Shown here in pieces: positions 1 to 5,679 of a stretch of DNA of 5,679 nucleotides (position 1 is its first letter; the number at the start of each line of letters is the position of its first letter). Position numbers and translations under genes: made by a program. Under the pieces are notes generated by a model that was given only the letters and a program-made list of their open reading frames with translations, did not search any database and had not been told where the DNA came from. The DNA is from an uncultured Bacteroidota bacterium (GTDB lineage Bacteria > Bacteroidota > Bacteroidia > Chitinophagales > Chitinophagaceae): positions 1-5,679 of the forward strand of contig CAIZMD010000470.1 in NCBI GenBank assembly GCA_903933995.1, given 5' to 3'.

Positions 1-1107
1 AACAGGATATGGAATACCCACTTTTTCAAAAACAGCTTTTAACTCTAACCAATAGGCTAGTTCTCCCCCACCTCCAATAAAAGCTATATTGGGTAATACT
101 GTTTCTTGAAAACCGCCTCTTAATATGACGTTGGCACTAAATCTGTCAGGATGAATGTGCAATTCTTCCAAGATTTCTGACTGAGAAAATCTAAGACCAA
201 GGGATTTTACTTCATAAACATCGCCCAGCAATTCTATCCTTTCCCTTTTGTCATCAATCAAATAAAACAGGTTAAGGTCTCTACCCCCAGCCTGCACCTT
301 ATAATGTGCTTCTAATGCTTTTGCTGTAAGGGCAACTGATTGCTGTGAAAAACCTTCCAGCAATTCTTTTTCTATCACTGATTGATAGGCTGATTTCAAA
401 TTGGGGTTGTCTGGAATTAATACCACCACTCCAAAATCAGCAAACAAATGATTGACCAATTCTAGTGTGGCTAATTGAATAGAACGTCCTTCTTGATAGC
501 ATTGCTTAAACAGGGCAATCAATTCTAATCCATGTTCTAATACCCCAATCTGACCTTCAATAGCATGGATCAATTGTAAAAAGGGCTTATCCACTATCAT
601 TCTTCCAACGGCACCCGTTTGTTTGGTATTCCATTTTAAAGCGGATCCACCAACATTAAGCGATCCTATTTCATCTAAATCTGCGTCTTCACTACCCATA
701 TAATACACAGGAACAAAATTGTTCTCCGGCATTTCAGCAGATAAATATTCCGCCAATTTGACGGTATGCAAAATCTTATAGATAAAATAGAGTGGCCCTG
801 TAAAAATATTAGGTTGGTGGGCCGTGGTAATGGTAAATGTATTTTCAGCCAATAAAGAGGCTATATTATTTTGTGTTTTAGCTGACAAAGCTAAACCATG
901 GTATTGTTTGTTTAATTGGTCTACCAATAATGTTCTGGGGGTGGCAAATTGCTTTCTAGCTGCTATTGCATCTTTGATTCCATCTAGATTAGGAAGGTGT
1001 TGATAAAACGGTCTAAGTGTATCTGCACCAGAAAGATAATCTGAAACGATTTTGGAAAAATATCCTGTGGTATCGTACGACAAACTGAATTGGTCAAAAT
1101 CGCTCAT
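1..1107 (-). CDS. bshC: BshC, bacillithiol biosynthesis cysteine-adding enzyme (partial, C-terminus beyond left edge)
   Basis: An open frame runs from ATG at 1107-1105 to base 1 without a stop, giving 369 residues. BshC joins cysteine to glucosaminyl-malate, the last step of bacillithiol synthesis, in the cytoplasm. Visible family marks are TTAHQPNIFTGPLYFIYK (residues 94-111), FVPVYYMGSEDADLDEIGSL (131-150), TGAVGR (164-169), HPDRFSANVILRG (319-331) and IGGGGELAYWLELK (344-357). The HQPN block and the GSEDAD block lie in the Rossmann-like core of this family. Full-length BshC is about 530 residues, so about 160 C-terminal residues are missing only because the window ends. The start fits the family N-terminus; no Shine-Dalgarno is seen before it, as is usual in Bacteroidota. 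It follows the dehydrogenase gene by 129 bases and may be read separately. Identification is firm from the motifs; activity is inferred from the family. Confidence 0.95.
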   Translation of the reverse strand, partial: MSDFDQFSLSYDTTGYFSKIVSDYLSGADTLRPFYQHLPNLDGIKDAIAARKQFATPRTLLVDQLNKQYHGLALSAKTQNNIASLLAENTFTITTAHQPNIFTGPLYFIYKILHTVKLAEYLSAEMPENNFVPVYYMGSEDADLDEIGSLNVGGSALKWNTKQTGAVGRMIVDKPFLQLIHAIEGQIGVLEHGLELIALFKQCYQEGRSIQLATLELVNHLFADFGVVVLIPDNPNLKSAYQSVIEKELLEGFSQQSVALTAKALEAHYKVQAGGRDLNLFYLIDDKRERIELLGDVYEVKSLGLRFSQSEILEELHIHPDRFSANVILRGGFQETVLPNIAFIGGGGELAYWLELKAVFEKVGIPYPV

Positions 1108-1236
1108 AGGGAATAAAAATACAATTTACTGTAAACAAATCCTTCATTCATACAATTTCCAAATAGAATGGTTCATTTACAGCAAACCATGGGCCAAGCT
1201 GGTGAATGGCAGCCATATTTATTGAAATAGCAAAAT
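1108..1236. other. Intergenic region between the dehydrogenase gene and bshC, with short repeats and dyads
   Basis: This 129-base AT-rich gap holds no plausible gene. It should contain the 3' end of the dehydrogenase transcript and perhaps the bshC promoter. No clear terminator is visible: the best dyads are ATGGTT/AACCAT (1168-1173 with 1185-1190, 11-base loop) and ATGGCAGCCAT (1206-1216), and neither is followed by a T tract on the minus strand. The nonamer ATACAATTT occurs twice (1119-1127 and 1150-1158). No good TTG/TAnnTTTG pair for bshC was found here. Confidence 0.6.
1125..1187. repeat. Pair of 12-base direct repeats, TTTACNGYAAAC
   Basis: TTTACTGTAAAC at 1125-1136 and TTTACAGCAAAC at 1176-1187 agree at 10 of 12 bases, with start points 51 bases apart. 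The first copy contains a perfect 11-base palindrome (TTTAC-T-GTAAA, 1125-1135); the second is a degenerate form of it. They lie just upstream of bshC, where an operator could sit. In AT-rich DNA a pair like this can arise by chance, so an operator role is only a suggestion. Confidence 0.3.
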
Positions 1237-2487
1237 TTAGTCAAATCTATTAGGATCAAAAGGTTGGATGTTCATGCTCAATTTTTGTTCATTGATGATT
1301 TCATCCACCAATTTACCGGTTCCTGCACCCAAACTCAAACCTAACATGGAATGCCCAGTTGCCATAACCAGATTTTTCCATTGACGGGTTTTACCCAAAT
1401 AGGGAAGCCCATCAGCAGAGCAAGGACGGTATCCCCACCAGATTTTATCCATACTGGGCATGGCCAAATCAAATTCTGGATAAAAGCGCTTAACGGCGGC
1501 CAATAAACCTTCTACCCTTTCCAATCTAGGAGGGGTTTTGGTGCTGGTAATTTCCATGGTTCCACCAAAACGAATCTTGTTGCCATCCATGGGTGTTAGT
1601 GCAGCCCTACCCTCTAAAAGCACGGCTGGATGGTTAATCTGATAAGGAGAATCTTCTAGTGTTACAGAATAACCCCTACCAGGCATCAAAGGAATTTTCA
1701 CTTTTAAAATAGCTGCCAATTCTCTGGACCAAGAGCCAGTTGCCATTACAACTGCATCTGCATCAAATGCTGTTGCACCAGCCAATACTTTGGTGATTTT
1801 GCCAGCAGCATGTTCAAATCCTGTTACTTCAGTTTGTTTTACTATCTGAACACCCACATTTTGTAAATGGGCCAGCAATTGTTTCATTAATTTATTCGGA
1901 TAAAGGTGTGCATCACATTTAAAATGAATGGCACCTTTGGCAATAATTTTAGTTTGAGGTTCCAATGCTTGTAATTGGTCATAATCCAATAATACCGTGT
2001 CTAATAAGCCCAAATCATGTGCTTTTGCTACCGTATGATGTGCGTGTTCAGCACCTTGGTCTGTTTGGAAAATTTCTAATAATCCCTTTTGCTCCAATGC
2101 AAAATTAAACTGGGGCAAACCTGACATCTCTTCATACATTTTCTTACTCAAGATGGCCACGTCTCTTAATGGAACAGCTGCTCTTTCTACGTGCTCCGCA
2201 GTAGCAGAACGCATAAATTTTAATCCCCAATCCATCAAACCCAAGTCTAATCGGGGTTGTACATAAAAGGGGCTTTTAGAATTCCACATCCATTTTAAAC
2301 CTTGCCAAACAATACCAGGAGTTGCCAAAGGAATAAAGTGACTAGGACATACATATCCAGCATTACCATAAGAACAGTTATCGCTAATATCTGTTTTATC
2401 TATCACGGTTACTTGATGTCCACTTTGTTGCAGATAATAAGCACTACTTAAGCCAATAACACCTCCTCCAATAATAACCACTTTCAT
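1237..2487 (-). CDS. FAD-dependent D-amino-acid dehydrogenase, DadA-like; probable cis-4-hydroxy-D-proline dehydrogenase
   Basis: A complete protein of 416 residues, ATG at 2487 and TAA at 1237-1239. It belongs to the DAO/DadA family of flavoproteins, which oxidise D-amino acids to imino acids. Residues 3-31 form the FAD-binding beta-alpha-beta unit with GxGxxG (G7, G9, G12) and an acidic residue (D30) closing the second strand. SYGNAGYVCPSHFIPLATPG (39-58) corresponds to the conserved NAG block of DadA. Further DadA-like blocks are VVMATGSWSREL, LMPGRGYSVTL, RFGGTMEI, GYRPCSADGLPYLG and, near the C-terminus, ATGHSMLGLSLGAGTGKLV, which contacts FAD in this family. The length is close to that of E. 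coli DadA (432). Because the epimerase ends 48 bases upstream in the same orientation, the likely substrate is cis-4-hydroxy-D-proline, giving pyrroline-4-hydroxy-2-carboxylate. Another D-amino acid as substrate cannot be excluded. No signal peptide is seen; electrons probably pass to the respiratory chain, which is inferred. Confidence 0.9.
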   Translation of the reverse strand: MKVVIIGGGVIGLSSAYYLQQSGHQVTVIDKTDISDNCSYGNAGYVCPSHFIPLATPGIVWQGLKWMWNSKSPFYVQPRLDLGLMDWGLKFMRSATAEHVERAAVPLRDVAILSKKMYEEMSGLPQFNFALEQKGLLEIFQTDQGAEHAHHTVAKAHDLGLLDTVLLDYDQLQALEPQTKIIAKGAIHFKCDAHLYPNKLMKQLLAHLQNVGVQIVKQTEVTGFEHAAGKITKVLAGATAFDADAVVMATGSWSRELAAILKVKIPLMPGRGYSVTLEDSPYQINHPAVLLEGRAALTPMDGNKIRFGGTMEITSTKTPPRLERVEGLLAAVKRFYPEFDLAMPSMDKIWWGYRPCSADGLPYLGKTRQWKNLVMATGHSMLGLSLGAGTGKLVDEIINEQKLSMNIQPFDPNRFD

Positions 2488-2535
2488 GTTCTGTATTTTT
2501 AAAATGTAAATGTCGTATATCCTATTTAAAACAAA

Positions 2536-3585
2536 CTAGATCACTTGAAATCCAAATGCATATGGATCATCCTGACTGTCTATATTAATTTGATTGTAAC
2601 CATAGATTCTTGCCCACCCTTCAATACTAGGGCGCATGGCTGGTTTTCCATCAACGAAAGTTTCCTCTTCAATTCTCCCATTGAATTTGGAACCAATAAT
2701 GCTTTCGTGAATAAATACATCGCCTTTTTTCAGCATGCCCTTGGTATACCATTGGGCCATTCTGGCCGATGTACCAGTTCCGCAGGGCGATCTATCAATG
2801 GCTTTATCACCATAAAATACCGCATTCCTTGCTGTTGAACTAGTATCTATTACGGCACCTGTCCATAAAATATGGGAACAACCATTAATGGTGGGATTCT
2901 CAGGATGAACAAATTGATAATGTGCATTGATATTATTTCTCAAATTAGCCGCCCATCCAATTAATTGAGAAGCCGTATAGTGTTCCAAGCCTTTGAAATT
3001 TTCTTGTACATCTACAATGGCATAGAAGTTTCCGCCATAAGCAACATCCAATGTGAGTTCTCCTAACCCTTCACAATGGGCTTTGATTTGGCTAGCTGCT
3101 AAATAGGCTGGTACATTGGTTAATTTAACGGATAAGACTTTGCCATTGCGTTCTTCATAAGAAACCAAAACTAGTCCTGCGGGTGTCTCCATCCTAACAA
3201 AACCAGGTTGTTTAGGTTTAACCAACCCTTCTTCAATTGCAATGGTAATGGTACCAATAGTGCCATGCCCACACATGGGTAAACAGCCACTGGTTTCTAT
3301 AAACAAAACGGCCACATCATTGGCTGGATCATGTGGTGGATATAAAATACTTCCACTCATCATGTCATGACCGCGCGGTTCAAACATTAAGCCTTTTCTA
3401 ATCCAGTCATATTCTTTTAAAAAATGCTGTCTTTTCTCGCTCATATTAGCACCTTCTAAAGCAGGTCCACCGGCAGCAACTACCCTAACGGGATTGCCAC
3501 AGGTATGCGCGTCAATACAAAAGAAATTATGTCCCGGTTTGGATTGATAGGGTTGATATGGAAGCGTGATGGGTGTTTGAGCCAT
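2536..3585 (-). CDS. hypE: 4-hydroxyproline epimerase (proline racemase family)
   Basis: A protein of 349 residues that should interconvert trans-4-hydroxy-L-proline and cis-4-hydroxy-D-proline, the entry step of hydroxyproline degradation. Both catalytic cysteines of the family are present: C105 in MCGHGTIG (104-111) and C268 in DRSPCGTGTSARMA (264-277). Having both separates it from trans-3-hydroxyproline dehydratases, in which the first is replaced. HTCGNPVRVV (27-36) is the N-terminal substrate-loop block, and EPRGHDMMSGSILYPP (69-84) is a conserved stretch. The start chosen is ATG 3585-3583 (MAQTPITLP). The frame stays open to an ATG at 3660, but those 25 extra residues do not look like the family and would run into the 5' end of the divergent hydroxylase gene. 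The stop is TAG. No Shine-Dalgarno is seen. The symbol is shared with an unrelated hydrogenase maturation gene. Proline racemase activity is the main alternative; the neighbouring pathway genes favour hydroxyproline. Confidence 0.93.
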   Translation of the reverse strand: MAQTPITLPYQPYQSKPGHNFFCIDAHTCGNPVRVVAAGGPALEGANMSEKRQHFLKEYDWIRKGLMFEPRGHDMMSGSILYPPHDPANDVAVLFIETSGCLPMCGHGTIGTITIAIEEGLVKPKQPGFVRMETPAGLVLVSYEERNGKVLSVKLTNVPAYLAASQIKAHCEGLGELTLDVAYGGNFYAIVDVQENFKGLEHYTASQLIGWAANLRNNINAHYQFVHPENPTINGCSHILWTGAVIDTSSTARNAVFYGDKAIDRSPCGTGTSARMAQWYTKGMLKKGDVFIHESIIGSKFNGRIEEETFVDGKPAMRPSIEGWARIYGYNQINIDSQDDPYAFGFQVI

Positions 3586-3596
3586 GTTGAATATTG

Positions 3597-3626
3597 TTGA
3601 TTTTACATTAGAACCTATTACATTTG
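3597..3626 (+). promoter_or_regulatory. Bacteroidota-type promoter for the AGMO-like hydroxylase gene
   Basis: TTG at 3597-3599, a 19-base spacer, then TACATTTG at 3619-3626 gives a full match to the Bacteroidota -33/-7 consensus (TTG, about 19 bases, TAnnTTTG). Transcription would begin about 7 bases after the -7 box, near 3633, leaving a leader of roughly 20 bases before ATG 3652. The -33 element lies only 12 bases from the start codon of the divergent epimerase gene, so polymerase bound here could affect transcription entering that gene. This was found by eye from the consensus and has no experimental support. Confidence 0.65.
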
Positions 3627-3651
3627 TTAAGCGCCAAATAATGATTGCTTT

Positions 3652-4920
3652 ATGGAACAATACGGAAAGATATTGCTTATTGCTATGCCTGTTTTTCTTC
3701 TCTTAGTACTTTTTGAAAAATGGTGGGGTTGGAGAAAGGGACAAGATACTGTTAGAAATATGGACATGATTGCCTCACTCAGTTCGGGGGTAACCAATGT
3801 AACCAAAGACGTTTTGGGTTTGAGTATTACCATTATTAGTTATGGGTGGATGGTAGATCATTTGGCCCTATTTCATGTAACAACTGGATTCTGGTGTTAT
3901 TTCATTGCATTTATGGCATTGGATTTAACAGGTTATTTGGTACACAGGATAGATCATGAATTCAATTTTTTCTGGAATGCACACATTATCCATCATAGTA
4001 GTGAAGAATACAATTTGGCTTGTGCTTTAAGACAAAGCATTTCTTCTTTCTTTAGGGTATTCACCATTTTCTTATTACCTGCAGCATTACTAGGTGTTCC
4101 TGCATCAGTAATAGGCATTATTGCCCCATTGCATTTATTTGCCCAGTTCTGGTATCATACCCGTCATATAGGCAAAATGGGCATTTTGGAGAAAATCATT
4201 GTAACGCCCTCCCACCATCGGGTTCATCATGCCATTAATCCCGAGTACTTAGATAAGAACTATGGTCAGATCTTTATTTTCTGGGACAAATGGTTTGGAA
4301 CTTTTCAAGAAGAACTTTCTCATGTACCTGCTGTTTATGGGATTACCAGACCTGCCAATACTTGGAATCCCATCAAGATCAATTTCATGCACATGGCACT
4401 TTTGATAAAAGACGCATGGAGAGCAAGTGACTGGAAAGATAAGTTTCGTATCTGGCTTATGCCAACGGGTTGGCGTCCCGCCGATGTTGCCGAAAAATAC
4501 CCCGTATTTAAAATTAAAGACCCCTACCATTTTGAAAAATATGATACAAAAAACAGCACTGCGTTTAGTATTTGGATCTGGTTTCAATTATTAGCGTTAC
4601 TAGCACTTGTCTCCTATTTGTTTGGCAATATTGCCCCAATTGGGAGCCCTGGCATCTTTTTGTATGGTGCTTTTATTTTTCTCTTTGTCTATAGTTACAC
4701 TGAACAAATGGATCAATCCAAACAAGCATGGATTTGGGATTTACTTAAAACCGCATTTGGTTTAACTATCCTAATTCAAAAAGGTGATTGGTTTGGAGCA
4801 AAAGCAGTTTTACCACAAGTCCCTTGGATTGTAGGCGGTTATTTAGTCATTTCCAGTTTTGCCTGTTGGTATTTTACCGCAACGGAAAGCAAACATCTAG
4901 CAAATAAGGTTTCCGTATAG
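3652..4920 (+). CDS. Membrane-bound di-iron hydroxylase of the fatty acid hydroxylase/sterol desaturase superfamily, AGMO (TMEM195)-like
   Basis: A complete protein of 422 residues. The superfamily binds two irons through histidine boxes and uses O2 to hydroxylate lipids in the membrane. The boxes here are HRIDH (H98, H102), HIIHH (H111, H114, H115) and HRVHH (H189, H192, H193). E103, directly after the first box, matches the essential glutamate of animal alkylglycerol monooxygenase. Adjacent text is also AGMO-like: HHSSEEYNL (114-122), ALRQS (125-129), FWYHT (166-170), TPSHHRVHH (185-193), DKNYG (201-205) and WDKWFGTF (211-218). Hydrophobic segments lie near 7-21, 51-66, 76-93, 132-166, and in a C-terminal group at 305-328, 332-349 and 390-409, so it is an integral membrane protein. 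AGMO cleaves ether lipids using tetrahydrobiopterin; whether this bacterial protein uses that substrate or cofactor is unknown. It is divergent from the epimerase gene (66 bases between starts) and has its own promoter. Confidence 0.88.
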   Translation: MEQYGKILLIAMPVFLLLVLFEKWWGWRKGQDTVRNMDMIASLSSGVTNVTKDVLGLSITIISYGWMVDHLALFHVTTGFWCYFIAFMALDLTGYLVHRIDHEFNFFWNAHIIHHSSEEYNLACALRQSISSFFRVFTIFLLPAALLGVPASVIGIIAPLHLFAQFWYHTRHIGKMGILEKIIVTPSHHRVHHAINPEYLDKNYGQIFIFWDKWFGTFQEELSHVPAVYGITRPANTWNPIKINFMHMALLIKDAWRASDWKDKFRIWLMPTGWRPADVAEKYPVFKIKDPYHFEKYDTKNSTAFSIWIWFQLLALLALVSYLFGNIAPIGSPGIFLYGAFIFLFVYSYTEQMDQSKQAWIWDLLKTAFGLTILIQKGDWFGAKAVLPQVPWIVGGYLVISSFACWYFTATESKHLANKVSV

Positions 4921-4940
4921 TTTCAAAGAGCTATTTAAAA
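4921..4940. other. 20-base convergent gap without a recognisable terminator
   Basis: The stop codons of the plus-strand hydroxylase and the minus-strand dehydrogenase face each other across 20 AT-rich bases. No stable GC-rich hairpin with a T tract is visible on either strand, so the two transcripts probably overlap at their 3' ends, or termination does not depend on an intrinsic hairpin here. Confidence 0.5.
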
Positions 4941-5679
4941 TTACATTTGATACTTGCCATCTACCATGCGCAGTATGCCCAAAGGATTTTCTTCCCTTAG
5001 TGCTGCTGGCAATAAATGAGCTGGACAATTTTGAAAACTTACTGGCCTTACCCATCTTTTAACGGCATTAATTCCTACCGCAGTAAATCTACCATCAGTT
5101 GATGCAGGGAAAGGACCTCCATGAACCATACTGGCACATACATCCACGCCTGTTGGTACTCCATTAAATAAAACCCTTCCGGCTAAATAAGGAGCCAATT
5201 GTAATAATGCTGAATGGTTGGCAAAGTCTAGATCGGTCCCCATTAAAGTAGTGGTTAATTGACCAGCAATAGCTTGCCAAGCTGATTTTAATTCTTCTAC
5301 ATCTTTACATTGAACAATTAGTGCATAAGGACCAAATACTTCTTCGTGCAACAATGGATCTTGGATAAATGCTTCACCTGAAACTGTTGCCAGAATGGGT
5401 AATGCTTGATTATTTAGCGTTGCATTTGTATTGACTGTCTTTTGCTCCACATTTTGATGAGACAATGCTTTGGTGGCTTTGTTTTCATAAGCCACTAAAA
5501 TACCTTTGTGCAACATAGAAGCTGGAGCAATGGCATTCATTTCAACAACAAGTTGCTCTATAAATTCATTCAAACCATCTGATGCAATCCCTAATAAAAT
5601 ACCAGGATTGGTACAAAATTGACCAACCCCAAGATTAATGGAACCCGCATATTGCTTGGCAATAGATGCGGCATTTTGA
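4941..5679 (-). CDS. Alpha-ketoglutarate semialdehyde (2,5-dioxovalerate) dehydrogenase, partial (N-terminus beyond right edge)
   Basis: The C-terminal 245 residues of an NAD(P)-dependent aldehyde dehydrogenase that oxidises alpha-ketoglutarate semialdehyde to alpha-ketoglutarate. The frame stays open through the right edge; the TTG codon at 5573-5571, which could be taken for a start, is internal. The catalytic cysteine is residue 22 of the fragment (codon 5613-5615), within LGVGQFCTNPG, a signature of the KGSADH branch. EEVFGP (112-117) is the usual aldehyde dehydrogenase block. HGGPFPASTDGRFTAVG (186-202), VRPVSFQNCP and the terminal NPLGILRMVDG are typical of KGSADH and not of general aldehyde dehydrogenases. 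The family is about 525 residues, so about 280 residues, including most of the cofactor-binding domain and the general-base glutamate, lie outside. It converges with the hydroxylase gene. This is the final step of hydroxyproline degradation, but the enzyme also serves pentose and glucarate routes; the epimerase nearby favours hydroxyproline. Confidence 0.92.
   Translation of the reverse strand, partial: QNAASIAKQYAGSINLGVGQFCTNPGILLGIASDGLNEFIEQLVVEMNAIAPASMLHKGILVAYENKATKALSHQNVEQKTVNTNATLNNQALPILATVSGEAFIQDPLLHEEVFGPYALIVQCKDVEELKSAWQAIAGQLTTTLMGTDLDFANHSALLQLAPYLAGRVLFNGVPTGVDVCASMVHGGPFPASTDGRFTAVGINAVKRWVRPVSFQNCPAHLLPAALREENPLGILRMVDGKYQM

Noticed and set aside
1168..1190. ATGGTT/AACCAT dyad as an intrinsic terminator for the dehydrogenase gene
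   Set aside because: The stem is only 6 bases with an 11-base loop and there is no T tract after it on the minus strand.
1242..1249. TAGATTTG on the minus strand, matching the -7 consensus, as a bshC promoter
   Set aside because: It lies inside the last codons of the dehydrogenase gene, about 135 bases from bshC, and no TTG is found 17-23 bases upstream of it.
2545..2838. Plus-strand open frame of 97 codons
   Set aside because: It lies wholly antisense within the epimerase gene, and its translation shows no recognisable family.
3586..3660. Longer epimerase start at 3660 (25 extra N-terminal residues)
   Set aside because: The extra residues do not resemble the family N-terminus, would overlap the start of the divergent hydroxylase gene, and would contain its promoter. 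The ATG at 3585 gives a normal-length protein.
3641..3705. Short out-of-frame ATG reading frame overlapping the hydroxylase start
   Set aside because: The ATG at 3641 opens about 21 codons in another frame; nothing sets it apart from chance, and the ATG at 3652 begins the conserved protein.
3627..3833. Minus-strand open frame of 68 codons
   Set aside because: It is antisense to the 5' end of the hydroxylase gene, with no domain signal.
4249..4587. Minus-strand open frame of 112 codons
   Set aside because: It is antisense inside the hydroxylase gene, and the hydroxylase frame is clearly the conserved one.
5571..5573. TTG as the start of a 210-residue protein
   Set aside because: The reading frame upstream of it stays open to the window edge and encodes the catalytic GQFCTNPG block, so this TTG is an internal leucine codon.

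Overview
The window most likely comes from a member of the Bacteroidota, probably Chitinophagaceae-like. Four signs support this. The DNA is AT-rich. None of the four complete or 5'-complete genes has a Shine-Dalgarno sequence before its start. One promoter matches the Bacteroidota form (TTG, 19 bases, TAnnTTTG). A bacillithiol gene (bshC) is present, as is common in that phylum. The family-level placement is an inference.

Layout from left to right: (1) 1-1107, minus strand, the N-terminal 369 residues of BshC, running off the left edge. (2) 1108-1236, a non-coding gap with short repeats. (3) 1237-2487, minus strand, a DadA-like FAD-dependent D-amino-acid dehydrogenase. (4) 2536-3585, minus strand, a 4-hydroxyproline epimerase, 48 bases upstream of the dehydrogenase and probably co-transcribed with it. 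(5) A 66-base divergent intergenic region carrying a strong promoter for the plus strand. (6) 3652-4920, plus strand, a membrane-bound di-iron hydroxylase resembling alkylglycerol monooxygenase (AGMO/TMEM195). (7) 4941-5679, minus strand, the C-terminal 245 residues of an alpha-ketoglutarate semialdehyde dehydrogenase, running off the right edge and converging with the hydroxylase across only 20 bases.

Three of the genes fit the bacterial trans-4-hydroxy-L-proline degradation route. The epimerase gives cis-4-hydroxy-D-proline, the FAD enzyme oxidises it to pyrroline-4-hydroxy-2-carboxylate, and the semialdehyde dehydrogenase makes alpha-ketoglutarate in the last step. The deaminase that joins the last two steps (DapA superfamily) is not in the window and may lie beyond 5679. 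The AGMO-like gene sits in opposite orientation between two pathway genes and has no known role in the pathway; it is the most unusual element here. BshC serves thiol synthesis and looks like an unrelated neighbour.
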